A stretch of 41,393 nucleotides of DNA, taken from contig CAZUAT010000022.1 in assembly GCA_964618415.1 (NCBI GenBank), positions 1-41,393 on the forward strand, read 5' to 3'. The first letter of the stretch is position 1, and the number at the start of each line of letters is the position of its first letter. Shown piece by piece: positions 25,596 through 33,748 of the stretch. This DNA comes from JACTMI01 sp964618415. GTDB lineage: Bacteria > Acidobacteriota > Thermoanaerobaculia > Multivoradales > JAGPDF01. The notes beneath the pieces were generated by a model. That model made no database searches and had not been told where the DNA came from. It was given only the letters and a program-made list of their open reading frames with translations. The translations under genes and the position numbers were made by a program.

Positions 25596-26615
25596 GTGGG
25601 TGGCATGGTGGGGTTTGTCGCACGGTCGGGGGAGGGCATCGTCGCCCGGATCGCCGCCGACCTGTTCGATGCTGTCCTCGAGCCGTCGCACTGGCCGCCG
25701 GCCCTCTCCCGCATCGCCTCGGAGATCGGCTGCGAGCGGGTGATGCTGCTGCGGGCCGAGGCGGCCCGCCGGGTGATCCTGGCGACCAGCGACCTGGACC
25801 CGGCAGCCGTGCGGCGGCTGGCCGGTCGCCGGCTGGCCTACGACGAGGAGCGCCTGATCGTTCCGCCGCCGGTGCACCGGGAGGTCACTCTTTCGGACCC
25901 TTCGCTGCGGCTGCTGCTCGATCAGCCGCTGCTCACCCGCGAGAATGAAACGCTGCTCGAAACGCTCAGTCCGCTGCTGGCCCGCGCCTGGCGGCTGACA
26001 GATGCGCTGGTCGCCAGCCAGCGGCACCAGACCTGGACGGCGACCCTGCTCGAACGACTGCCGACGGGTGTCCTGGTTCTCGATCCGGCCGGCCGTGTGC
26101 TGCAGGCAAACGCCGCGGCTCGCCGCCGACTGGACGAGCAGGAGGAGATCTCCGTCGCCCGCGGCGTGATCCGCGCGGCTTCGACCACCACGCAGCGCAC
26201 GCTCACCGAGATCCTCGCCCGCGCGGCGCGGTTCGAAGGTCGGGGGGCGGTGACGGAGGCGATCCTCCTGCCGCGCCGCGAGCCTGTCGGTCCGCTCGAG
26301 ATGCTGGTCGTGGCCTCGCCTCGTTTTGCCGACGGCAACCCCGAGGCGGTCGCGGTGGCGATCATCTTCGACCCGCGCAGCGACGAAGAGAATCCCGCCT
26401 CGGTCCTCGCCCGGCGGTTTCATCTCGGCTTCGAAGAGACCCAGGTCGTCTCGCTGCTTCTCCACGGCCGCGACATCCCGTCGATCGCCGCCGCTCTCGA
26501 CGTGCCGCAGGCGGCAATCGGCGCGAGTCTGCGCAACCTCTACGAGAGGATCGGCTCGACCCGCCAGGTCGAGCTCGTCAAGCTCCTCCTGTCGCGCGGC
26601 GGCGGGCCCGCCTGA
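25596..26615 (+). CDS. LuxR-type transcriptional regulator with PAS-like sensor region
   Basis: This 339-residue soluble protein ends with a helix-turn-helix resembling the LuxR/GerE family (about residues 275-332): FEETQVVSLLLHGRDIPSIAAALDV, then IGASLRNLYERIGSTRQVELVKLLL. The middle (about 145-235) contains LLERLPTGVLVLDPAGRVLQANAAARRRL, a PAS-like start. The N-terminal 140 residues are unassigned. No receiver domain is present, so it is not a classical response regulator. GTG start at 25596 with GGAAGG 9-14 nt upstream; ATG at 25605 is possible. It sits alone after the repeat cluster; the target genes and ligand are unknown. Confidence 0.8.
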   Translation: MGGMVGFVARSGEGIVARIAADLFDAVLEPSHWPPALSRIASEIGCERVMLLRAEAARRVILATSDLDPAAVRRLAGRRLAYDEERLIVPPPVHREVTLSDPSLRLLLDQPLLTRENETLLETLSPLLARAWRLTDALVASQRHQTWTATLLERLPTGVLVLDPAGRVLQANAAARRRLDEQEEISVARGVIRAASTTTQRTLTEILARAARFEGRGAVTEAILLPRREPVGPLEMLVVASPRFADGNPEAVAVAIIFDPRSDEENPASVLARRFHLGFEETQVVSLLLHGRDIPSIAAALDVPQAAIGASLRNLYERIGSTRQVELVKLLLSRGGGPA

Positions 26616-26662
26616 GCTCGAGCCACAGCGCCGCACCGCAGATCGACTGGTAGGCTGACGCT

Positions 26663-27232
26663 GTGAGCTGGACTCGCAGCAAGCAGGAGCGCCGCTGGTG
26701 GACCGTGTCGCTCGTCTACCTGGTGGCGATCTACCTCTCGCTCTATCCGCTGCAGTTCGTCATGACCTTCCTGCGCGAGCGCAATCTGCTCCGCCTCTCG
26801 ATGGCAGCCCTGTTTGCCGCGACCGCGGCCGTCGTGGTCGCGGTGATGCGGCGGCGCAGGGCGACGCGGCGCGAGTGGCTCGCGCTGCTGCTGGTCGGCG
26901 CCGTCTACCTGCTCCTGCTGTCGCGCATGACCATCATCCAGGAGCGCCTCCACCTGATCGAGTACGGAGCGCTGGCGCTGGGTTTCCGCGCCGCCCTGGT
27001 GGCGAGGGCGGCCGCCGGAGGCGGTCGTGCCGGGGTACCGCCCTCGCTCGGAGCATTGCTGCTGGCGACCGGCGCCGGCTGGCTCGACGAAGGGATCCAG
27101 GCGATCCTTCCCAACCGGGTCTACGACCTGCGGGACGTCGGCTTCAACGGGCTGGCTGCCGGCGTCGCTCTGCTTTCCTCGTGGACTTTGGATCGCGCGC
27201 GGCCGACGGAGGCGTTCGATGGAACCGGGTGA
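26663..27232 (+). CDS. VanZ-like membrane protein
   Basis: This 189-residue protein has about five hydrophobic segments. The central QERLHLIEYGALALGFRAAL and the later GWLDEGIQAILPNRVYDLRDVGFNGLAAG form the characteristic charged motif of the VanZ-like family (an acidic Asp-Glu pair, then RxxDxxDxxxN-type spacing). Named after the teicoplanin-resistance gene, most family members have no known role; some act in polysaccharide or cell-envelope traits. GTG start; the C-terminal end overlaps the next gene by 14 bp, so the two are probably co-expressed. Confidence 0.78.
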   Translation: MSWTRSKQERRWWTVSLVYLVAIYLSLYPLQFVMTFLRERNLLRLSMAALFAATAAVVVAVMRRRRATRREWLALLLVGAVYLLLLSRMTIIQERLHLIEYGALALGFRAALVARAAAGGGRAGVPPSLGALLLATGAGWLDEGIQAILPNRVYDLRDVGFNGLAAGVALLSSWTLDRARPTEAFDGTG

Positions 27233-28472
27233 GGCGCTGCTGCGGCTGGCCGTCGCCGCGCTCGGCGGCCTGGCGGTCGGAGTCGAGCGCGAATGGTCGG
27301 CCCGCCGCGAGGCCGACAAGAGTCGCTTCGCCGGCGTGCGCACGTTCCTCCTGCTCGGCCTGCTGGGCGGGCTGGCCGCGACGGCGGCCGCCAGTGGAGA
27401 GCCGTGGTTCGGGCTGCTGATCCTCGCCGCCGGCGCCGCGCTGGTCGTGATCGCCTACCTGGTCTCGGCCTGGCACGGCACGATCGACGCCACGACTGAG
27501 GTCGCCGGCGTGATCGTCCTCGGTACCGGGGCGCTCGCCGGACTGGGGCAGCCGACGATCGCCAGCGCCGTCTTCGCGGCCACGGCCCTCGTCCTGGTGG
27601 CGAAGGGGCGGATGCACGCGGCCGTCGAGCGCATCCAGTCGGCCGAACTGGAGGCCGGGGCGCGTTTTGCGGTGCTCGCACTGGTCGTCCTGCCGCTGGT
27701 GCCGAGTCAGCTCGTCACGCCGCTGGGCACGCTCGAGCCGCGCAAGCTGTGGGCGCTGGTGCTGCTGTTCGCGGGTCTGTCGTTCGTCGGCTACATCGCC
27801 CTCCGGGTGGCCGGCCCGGGGCGCGGCTACGCGATTGCCGGCCTGCTCGGCGGGCTCGTCTCTTCAACGGCGGTGGCGCTCAACTTCACTCGCGCCAGTC
27901 GCGGTGAGTCCGCGCTGGCCCGTCCGTTGGCGGTGGGCGTCCTCGCCGGCTCGGCGGTCCTCCCCGTCCGTGTCCTGACGGTCGCGGCGGTTGTCGCGCC
28001 GGCACTCGCAGGCGTTCTGGTTGCGAGCCTGGCGCCGCTGCTGCTGGTGACGATCGTGACGGTCGTCGTGAGCGTGCGACGGCGGGACGATGCCTCCACG
28101 GCGGCCTCGGGCCTGCTGCCGTCCAATCCGCTGCGCCTCGGCGCGGCCATGCAGATGGCGGTGCTTTTCGCCGTCGTACTGTCGATCCTCGGGTGGGTGA
28201 GCGACCGGTTCGGAGCGAGCGGAGTGGTCAGCGGCGCGGCCATGCTCGGTCTGGCCGACCTCGACGCGCTGACTTATTCGGTGAGCGAGCTCGTAGGCCG
28301 CACGCTGACCCCGGACACCGCGGTGCGGGCGCTGCTGGTCGGCATGCTGAGCAACACCGCGTTCAAGACGGCGCTCGTCGTGGGCCTCGGTGCCCCCGGC
28401 TTTCGGAGCCTGGCCGCGGGCGGCTTTGCCCTGCAGGCGGTCGCGATCGCGGCCGGTCTGCTGATCGCCTGA
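27219..28472 (+). CDS. MgtC/SapB-like and DUF4010 membrane protein
   Basis: This 417-residue polytopic protein has an N-terminal MgtC-like module (about 1-140) with ALGGLAVGVEREW and FAGVRTFLLLGLLGGLAA, the conserved glycine/ERE and RT signatures. A second hydrophobic half of DUF4010 type follows: AGLLGGLVSSTAVALNFTR near residue 215, and the C-terminal MLSNTAFKTALVVGLG. The family is membrane-embedded; transport of ions or small molecules is only suspected. I chose the ATG at 27219; a longer frame upstream shadows the VanZ-like gene. A hairpin lies just downstream, but its T-run faces the minus strand. Confidence 0.82.
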   Translation: MEPGEALLRLAVAALGGLAVGVEREWSARREADKSRFAGVRTFLLLGLLGGLAATAAASGEPWFGLLILAAGAALVVIAYLVSAWHGTIDATTEVAGVIVLGTGALAGLGQPTIASAVFAATALVLVAKGRMHAAVERIQSAELEAGARFAVLALVVLPLVPSQLVTPLGTLEPRKLWALVLLFAGLSFVGYIALRVAGPGRGYAIAGLLGGLVSSTAVALNFTRASRGESALARPLAVGVLAGSAVLPVRVLTVAAVVAPALAGVLVASLAPLLLVTIVTVVVSVRRRDDASTAASGLLPSNPLRLGAAMQMAVLFAVVLSILGWVSDRFGASGVVSGAAMLGLADLDALTYSVSELVGRTLTPDTAVRALLVGMLSNTAFKTALVVGLGAPGFRSLAAGGFALQAVAIAAGLLIA

Positions 28473-28488
28473 GCGTCGGGGCGTAGAC

Positions 28489-28521
28489 AAAAAAAGACCG
28501 GGCGTTCAGCGAACGCCCGGT
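28489..28521 (-). terminator. Intrinsic terminator of the minus-strand lipoprotein/DUF2911 unit
   Basis: A perfect 11-bp GC-rich stem (28497-28507 with 28511-28521, 3-nt loop) is followed on the minus strand by seven T residues (28489-28495). It stands 80 bp after the lipoprotein stop codon. The plus side has no T-run, so it serves the minus strand, although the hairpin also lies 24 bp after the converging DUF4010 gene. Confidence 0.9.
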
Positions 28522-28600
28522 GCCCAGGAGTGGAGGCGGCGCGGACCATCCGCGAGCCTTCATCCGGTAGTACGTCGAGGTGGGCCGAAGGTTTTCGTGG

Positions 28601-29080
28601 TTACTCGGGCCCGACCAGGTCCAGGTGCAGCCGGCGGTCGGGGTCCGCGATCGGCTTGAGGTACTCCGGGTAAGGCTCGAGCCGGGTGATCACCAGAGTG
28701 AGCTGCGACCCTTCCAGCCGGACCCGCCGCGACTCGGGCTGTGACAGATCGACGGTCCGCAGCGACTCGGTGCCGTCGCCGGCGGTCAGTCCGACCTCGA
28801 CGACAGCGCGGCCGGCCCAGACGCAGTCGACCCCGGTCGGGCAGCGCGAGTCCTCGACCACGCGCACGAAGCGGGCCCGGATTCCGGTAGCCGCGAGGCG
28901 GACGCTCTGGTCGAGGGCCAGCTCAGCCGTACTGCCGGCCACCAGCTGCGCGGAAGGAGCGGCCATGTGGGTCTCGGTGCGGGCGGTACTCGGTTCGCTG
29001 CCGGTCGCGCTGCTGCAGGCGGCGAGCGCGAGCGCCAGCAGGCCGCAGGCCGCCCGCGCGGGTGTCCGGGCGATCCGCAT
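28601..29080 (-). CDS. Small lipoprotein of unknown function
   Basis: This 159-residue protein has a lipoprotein signal peptide (ACGLLALALAACSS, lipobox cysteine at residue 22). The mature part is predicted beta-rich and contains EDSRCPTGVDCVWAGRAVV, a Cys-containing pattern I associate with small secreted proteins of unknown function in several phyla. It ends LVITRLEPYPEYLKPI and HLDLVGPE. The gene directly abuts the upstream DUF2911 gene (no gap), so the two are co-translated, and it ends at a strong terminator. No enzymatic motif is visible. Confidence 0.78.
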   Translation of the reverse strand: MRIARTPARAACGLLALALAACSSATGSEPSTARTETHMAAPSAQLVAGSTAELALDQSVRLAATGIRARFVRVVEDSRCPTGVDCVWAGRAVVEVGLTAGDGTESLRTVDLSQPESRRVRLEGSQLTLVITRLEPYPEYLKPIADPDRRLHLDLVGPE

Positions 29081-29686
29081 TCAGCGCCCGACGCGGAACG
29101 GGACGCTCACCCGGGTGCGGATCCAGGAGATCTCGATCGCCGCGCCCGCGTCGCCGCGCTTGATGGCGATCGTGAACTGGTCGACCTCGTCCTTCTCGTC
29201 GAGCATCGTCACCGGAGCCTCGAGGACCAGGATGTCGGACGAGTCGAGATCGACCGCCTCGAACTTGCCGGTCGCCATGTCGAAGAAGCCGGTGCCGGAC
29301 AGGCCGAGGCGGGTGTTGAAGTGGATCTTCCAGCTGTCCGGTCCCGGGGTGGCGAAGACCGAGTAGGTTCCGGCCGGCAGCTTCTGGTCGCCGAACACCA
29401 GGTCGTGGGTGGTCGTCAGCTCGGTCGCCTCGTTGGCGCCCAGCCGCCAGCGCTCGCCGAACGGCACCAGCGCCTTGCTCTCGGCGGTGCCGAAGATGTT
29501 GTCGCGATCGCGCTTGTAGGGGCGGCTGTAGTGGATCTTGACGTAGGCGTCGCCGTCGAGCATCCGGGCCAGACCGAGCGGGCTGGGACGCCGGGACGGG
29601 TGCAGGTCCTGGGCAACGAGAGCGGCCGGGGCCAGGGTCGCCGCGGCGAGCAGCGTGGCGACGGCGGCGGAGCGGAGCGTACGCAT
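29081..29686 (-). CDS. Secreted DUF2911 protein
   Basis: This 201-residue protein has a cleavable signal peptide (VATLLAAATLAPAALVAQ). The mature sequence carries the DUF2911 pattern: SRPYKRDRDNIFGTAESKALVPFGERWRLGANEATEL, then LPAGTYSVFATPG and WKIHFN. The function of the family is unknown; it is common in Acidobacteriota and Bacteroidota. A clear AGGAGA ribosome-binding site precedes the ATG at 29686. It forms a two-gene unit with the lipoprotein, and a short terminator-like hairpin separates it from the aminotransferase upstream. Confidence 0.88.
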   Translation of the reverse strand: MRTLRSAAVATLLAAATLAPAALVAQDLHPSRRPSPLGLARMLDGDAYVKIHYSRPYKRDRDNIFGTAESKALVPFGERWRLGANEATELTTTHDLVFGDQKLPAGTYSVFATPGPDSWKIHFNTRLGLSGTGFFDMATGKFEAVDLDSSDILVLEAPVTMLDEKDEVDQFTIAIKRGDAGAAIEISWIRTRVSVPFRVGR

Positions 29687-29718
29687 GTCGTGTTTCTCCT
29701 CTGCAGGTGTGGGATGGC

Positions 29719-29743
29719 AAAACCGACCGGGCGTGCCGGCCGG
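29719..29743 (-). terminator. Probable intrinsic terminator after the aminotransferase
   Basis: On the minus strand an 8-bp stem (29736-29743 with 29723-29730, one G-U pair, 5-nt loop) is followed by four T residues (29719-29722). It lies 17 bp after the aminotransferase stop and before the DUF2911 ribosome-binding site. The T-run is short, so efficiency is uncertain. Confidence 0.55.
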
Positions 29744-29759
29744 CGGAAGCGAGGGGAGC

Positions 29760-30998
29760 TTACAACGCTGGCGCGGACCGGGTCGCCGCCGGCGTCGTGA
29801 GCCCGTGCGCGGCGCGATAGGCGGCCAGTCCGGCGGCGAACACGTCGACCGAACGCTCCAGGTCGGCGGTCTTGAGGACGTAGGCGATGCGGACCTCGTC
29901 GCGGCCCGCGCCCGGTGTGGCGTAGAAGCCGGCGGCCGGGGCGACCATCACGGTGGCACCCTCGTGGGCGAAGTCGGCCAGCAGGAAGCGGGCGAACGCG
30001 TCGGCGTCGTCGATCGGCAGGCGGGCGACGAAGTAGAACGCCCCCTCGGGCTTGCGCAGGAACACTCCAGGGATCTTGGTGAGCCCGTCGAACAGCACGT
30101 CGCGCCGCTGCTGGTATTCCGCCACGACGCCGCGGAAGTAGTCGGGCCCGATCGCCGGAATGCCGCTCGCCGCCAGCTGTGCCAGCCCTGGCGGCGAGAG
30201 CCGTCCCTGAGCCATGCGCAGCGCCGCCTGGTGGACCTCGCGGTTGCGGGTCACCAGCGCGCCGAGCCGGATTCCGCAGGCGCTGTAGCGCTTGGAGAGG
30301 CTGTCGACGACGATGACTTCGGACTCGAAACCCGGCAGGGTCAGCGCTGAGACCGCGTGGCCGCCGTCGTAGACGAACTCCCGATAGACCTCGTCGGCCA
30401 CCAGAAACAGACCGTGGTCACGGCAGAAGGTGGCGACCTGCTCGATCTCCTCGCGCGTGTAGACGGTGCCCGTCGGGTTGTTCGGATTGCAGAGCAGCAC
30501 CAGCCGGGTGCGCGGCGTCAGCGCCTTCTCCCACTCGGCGCGCGGCGGCAGGTGGAAGCCGTTCTCTCCGTGCGTGCGCAGCGGCACCAGCCGGACCCCG
30601 GCCATGGTGGCGAACGAGTTGTAGTTCGTGTAGTACGGCTCGCAGACCAGCGCCTCGTCGCCCTCCGACGTGGTGGCGAAGAAGGTGAACAGGAGCGCCT
30701 CGCTGCCGCCCGTGGTGGCGATCAGGTCTGCCGTCTCGACCTCGATTCCCTGACCCCGGTAGTAGCCCACGAGGGCTTCCAGGTACTCCGGCGTGCCTCC
30801 CGACGGCGTGTAGGCGAGGACTCGCTCCGCCGTGGCCAGGCGATCGCGCAGGGCGGCAGGGGTCTCGAGGTCCGGCTGGCCGATGTTGAGGTGATAGACG
30901 TGAACGCCGCGGCGCTTCGCCTCCTCGGCGAGGGGCATCAGCTTGCGGATCGGAGAGGCCGGCATCGCCAGGCCGCGGGGGGACACCTGGGGCTTCAT
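29760..30998 (-). CDS. Class I/II pyridoxal-phosphate aminotransferase
   Basis: This 412-residue fold-type I aminotransferase resembles the aspartate/aromatic aminotransferase group. Visible elements are LNIGQPDLETP (37-47), YTPSGGTPEYLEAL, NPNNPTGTVY (171-180), ADEVYREFVY with D202 binding the pyridine nitrogen, the Schiff-base lysine K236 in SLSKRYSACGIRLG, and R244. The C-terminus has MVAPAAGFYATPGAGRDEVRIAY. Probable substrates are aspartate or another common amino acid with 2-oxoglutarate; the sequence alone does not fix this. No tight operon partner; a CBS protein gene lies upstream on the same strand. Confidence 0.9.
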   Translation of the reverse strand: MKPQVSPRGLAMPASPIRKLMPLAEEAKRRGVHVYHLNIGQPDLETPAALRDRLATAERVLAYTPSGGTPEYLEALVGYYRGQGIEVETADLIATTGGSEALLFTFFATTSEGDEALVCEPYYTNYNSFATMAGVRLVPLRTHGENGFHLPPRAEWEKALTPRTRLVLLCNPNNPTGTVYTREEIEQVATFCRDHGLFLVADEVYREFVYDGGHAVSALTLPGFESEVIVVDSLSKRYSACGIRLGALVTRNREVHQAALRMAQGRLSPPGLAQLAASGIPAIGPDYFRGVVAEYQQRRDVLFDGLTKIPGVFLRKPEGAFYFVARLPIDDADAFARFLLADFAHEGATVMVAPAAGFYATPGAGRDEVRIAYVLKTADLERSVDVFAAGLAAYRAAHGLTTPAATRSAPAL

Positions 30999-31063
30999 GG
31001 TGCGGTCATTGTAGCCCGGACCCGTGGCCGCCCGCGTGGCGCGAGCGCCTGGCTGCGACGGCC

Positions 31064-31546
31064 TCAGCCGTCGTCTTCGTCCACCAGCAGCCCGAGCAGG
31101 TCGGTGGTCGAGACGATGCCGACGACCTTGCGATCCCGCGTCACCAGCAGGCGGTGCAGGTGCCCGTGCATCATCTTGCTCGCCACCTTCGAGATCGGCA
31201 TCTCGTCCTCGACCGCGAAGATCTTCGGGGTCATGATCTCGCCCACCGTGAGGGCGGACTCGGCAACCCGCAGGCCGGCGACGTCCTCGGGATTGAATCG
31301 ATCTTCCCAGCCGCGCACGTAGTAGTCCGGCTGCGGCCGGTCGATCACCGCCTGGTCGTGTCCGCCGAGCGCGCGCGCGACATCGTTGAGTGACACGACG
31401 CCGATCAGTCGGCCGTCGGCGTCCTCCACCGGAGCCCCGGAAATCTCGTTGTCGGTCAGGAACTCCGCCAGGTCGGCGACCGTCTGGTCGTCGCGCACGG
31501 CGATGACGTTGGGGTTCATCACATCGCGGGCGGTGAGATTGCGCAT
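31064..31546 (-). CDS. Tandem CBS-domain protein
   Basis: This 160-residue protein consists almost wholly of two CBS motifs. CBS1 spans about residues 7-60 (ARDVMNPNVIAVRDDQTVADLAEFL ... GAPVEDADGRLIGVVSLNDV). CBS2 spans about residues 100-155 (VGEIMTPKIFAVEDEMPISKVA ... RLLVTRDRKVVGIVSTTDL). A linker of about 40 residues contains PDYYVRGWEDRFNP. Such stand-alone CBS pairs bind adenine nucleotides and act as energy sensors. No effector domain is attached and the partner cannot be inferred. A 7-bp hairpin (31056-31073) spans its stop codon but has no T-run. Confidence 0.9.
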   Translation of the reverse strand: MRNLTARDVMNPNVIAVRDDQTVADLAEFLTDNEISGAPVEDADGRLIGVVSLNDVARALGGHDQAVIDRPQPDYYVRGWEDRFNPEDVAGLRVAESALTVGEIMTPKIFAVEDEMPISKVASKMMHGHLHRLLVTRDRKVVGIVSTTDLLGLLVDEDDG

Positions 31547-31635
31547 ATGGGCCTCCTCATTGAGCCGGTATTCCGCAACGGCCCGGCAACCTTATCGCCG
31601 GCGCCGAAGGCATCGCGCCGCCCCGGCGGGCGGGC

Positions 31636-32877
31636 TCAACCGATTCGCAGCCGGGCGAAGCGGCGCTTGCCGACCCGGACCAGGAGGGGCGCGTCGGCGG
31701 CCGCGAGTTGCACGCGCGAGTCGCCGGCGCGTTCGCCGTCGATGGTCACGGCGCCCTGGTCGACCATGCGGGCGGCTTCCTTCTTGGAGCCGACCAGACC
31801 TGCGGCAACCATCGCGTCGGCGAGCAGGATGCCGGCGGGGACCGCCGTCTCGGCAATCTCGTCCGGGGCGCCGTCGCCGGCGAAGATCCGCTCGAACTCG
31901 GCCTCCGCCTCCGGAGCCGCCGCCGCGCCGTGGAACTGCGTCACCAGCATGCGAGCCAGCTCCTGCTTGACCGCCTTCGGATGCAGCTGGCCGGCGGCAA
32001 CCGCCTGCCGTCGCTGCTCGATCGCCGGCGCGTCCAGATCCGTCAGCAAGAGCAGCCAGTCCCACATCAGGGCGTCCGGGATCGACATCGTGCGGCCGTA
32101 GATCTCGCGCGGCGGATCCTCGACCGCGATCGCGTTGCCGAGCGACTTCGACATCTTCTCGTGGCCGTCGAGCCCGACCAGCAGGGGCACCGTCAGGCAG
32201 ACCTGCGGCTCGAGCCCCTCTTCCTTCATCAGGTCGCGGCCGACCAGCAGGTTGAAGATCTGGTCGTGACCCCCGAGCTCGACGTCGCAGCCGAGGTCGG
32301 GGCGGCGGGCCATCTCGACCGAGTCCTTGCCCTGCACCAGCGGGTAGAGCAGCTCGTGGATCGAAATCGGCTGCTCGGTGCGCCAGCGGGTGCGGAAGTC
32401 GTCGCGTTCCATCATGCGGGCGAGAGTCCACTTGCCGGCCAGGCGGATGAGCCCCTCGGCGCCCATGGCCGAGAGCCACTCGCTGTTGAAGCGGACCAGC
32501 GTGGAGTCGCGGTCGAGGATCTTGAAGACCTGGCGAGCGTAGGTCTCGGCGTTGGCGAGCAGCTCGTCGCGGGTCAGCTGCGGACGGGTGGATTTCTTCC
32601 CGGTGGGGTCGCCGATCATGCCGGTGAAGTCGCCGATCAGGAAGATCACCCGGTGGCCGAGGCGCTGGAAGTGCGCCATCTTGCGCAGCAGCACCGTGTG
32701 ACCCAGGTGCAGGTCGGGCGCGGAGGGATCGAACCCCGCCTTGACGGCCAGCGGCTTGCCGGTGGAGCGCGAGCGCTCCAGCTTGCGCCGCAGGTCGGCT
32801 TCGGAGACGAGGTCGACCGAGCCGCGGCGCAGCAGCTCGAGCTGCTCGTCGACGAGAGGAAAGGTCACGGACGGCAT
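31636..32877 (-). CDS. tyrS: Tyrosyl-tRNA synthetase
   Basis: This 413-residue class I synthetase charges tRNA-Tyr. It has AGFDPSAPDLHLGH, with the HIGH-box variant HLGH at 57-60, and the KMSKS loop intact at 241-245. LGGHDQIFNLLVGRDLM and an S4-like RNA-binding domain at about residues 345-413 (AAGLVGSKKEAARMVDQGAVTIDGE) are also present. The sequence features fit the TyrZ-like branch (HLGH, short insert) rather than E. coli TyrS. It lies between the DUF937 and CBS genes without tight coupling. No T-box leader is visible in the 76-bp upstream gap. Confidence 0.95.
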   Translation of the reverse strand: MPSVTFPLVDEQLELLRRGSVDLVSEADLRRKLERSRSTGKPLAVKAGFDPSAPDLHLGHTVLLRKMAHFQRLGHRVIFLIGDFTGMIGDPTGKKSTRPQLTRDELLANAETYARQVFKILDRDSTLVRFNSEWLSAMGAEGLIRLAGKWTLARMMERDDFRTRWRTEQPISIHELLYPLVQGKDSVEMARRPDLGCDVELGGHDQIFNLLVGRDLMKEEGLEPQVCLTVPLLVGLDGHEKMSKSLGNAIAVEDPPREIYGRTMSIPDALMWDWLLLLTDLDAPAIEQRRQAVAAGQLHPKAVKQELARMLVTQFHGAAAAPEAEAEFERIFAGDGAPDEIAETAVPAGILLADAMVAAGLVGSKKEAARMVDQGAVTIDGERAGDSRVQLAAADAPLLVRVGKRRFARLRIG

Positions 32878-32953
32878 GGGGCGGGGAGCCTAGCAAAGCG
32901 CTCCCGCCCCACGCCTGCGGTGGCGCGACGCGCGTAGTCCGGTTCGGACAGGG

Positions 32954-33625
32954 TCAGCGCTTGCCGCCGAGCAGGCCGCCGAGCAGCCCGCCGAGCGCGC
33001 CGCCCAGACCACCTCCGGCAGCAGTGCCGCCACCGCTCGGTCCGCCGCCGAACCCCTTCTCGAGCAGGTCGTCGAGCATCGACCCGTCACCGTCGGCGTC
33101 GAGCAGGCCACCGAGCAGGCCACCGAGTCCTGGCTGCTGCTGCTGCATCTGGCCGAGGGCGCCGCCGAGCAGGTCGCCGAGGCCGCCGCCGGAGCTGGAT
33201 CGACCACCCGAGGTCTGGCGGGCGCGGCCGAGGGCGCCAAGTACGAGCGGCGCGAGCATCGCGAGCAGCTTCATCACCTGTCCGCCGTCGAGACCGCTGC
33301 GCTTGGCCACGGCAGCTTCGACGGTCGGCCGCTTGCCGCCGAAGATGTGATCGAGGCTGCGCAGGTTCGACTGCGACGGACCCTGACCGAAGAAACCGGC
33401 GACGTCGTCGAGGATCGACCCGTCGTGGTCGCGGTCGAGCGCGCCGAGCAGCGACGACGCGCCCTGCGGAGAACTGACGTTGCGCTGCAGCGCGCCGAGC
33501 AGCGCCGGCAGAGCCGTCTCGACTGCGGTGGCCGCCTGCTGGGGCGTGGCGCCAACCTGGGCGCCGAGGCGGGCGATGGTCCCGGTGTCGAGCTGGGAGC
33601 CGATGAGATCGAGAATGGATGCCAT
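32954..33625 (-). CDS. DUF937 protein
   Basis: This 223-residue protein's N-terminal two thirds match the DUF937 pattern: ILDLIGSQLDTGTIARLGAQVGATPQQAATAVETALPALLGAL, then DHIFGGKRPTVEAAVAKRSGLDGGQVMKLLAMLAPLVLGAL. The C-terminal third is a Gly/Gln/Leu-rich segment ending in repeated GGLLGG units. The embedded DRDHDGSILDDV and DADGDGSMLDDL resemble short acidic Asp-Gly loops. The function of the family is unknown. It is transcribed divergently from the VCBS protein across a 123-bp gap. Confidence 0.85.
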   Translation of the reverse strand: MASILDLIGSQLDTGTIARLGAQVGATPQQAATAVETALPALLGALQRNVSSPQGASSLLGALDRDHDGSILDDVAGFFGQGPSQSNLRSLDHIFGGKRPTVEAAVAKRSGLDGGQVMKLLAMLAPLVLGALGRARQTSGGRSSSGGGLGDLLGGALGQMQQQQPGLGGLLGGLLDADGDGSMLDDLLEKGFGGGPSGGGTAAGGGLGGALGGLLGGLLGGKR

Positions 33626-33748
33626 GTCTGCCTCCTTGGAAGTGGCGGCGTGAGTCTACAGGGCCGCCGGCCGGGGCGGCGCGAGCGCGGTCGCGGGGGT
33701 GCGGAGTCGCTCACACCGTTGGGCGGGGTGATGGGGCAGACTGTGCGG

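Noticed and set aside
31056..31073. Terminator at the end of the CBS gene
   Set aside because: A 7-bp hairpin spans the stop codon but no T-run follows on the minus strand.
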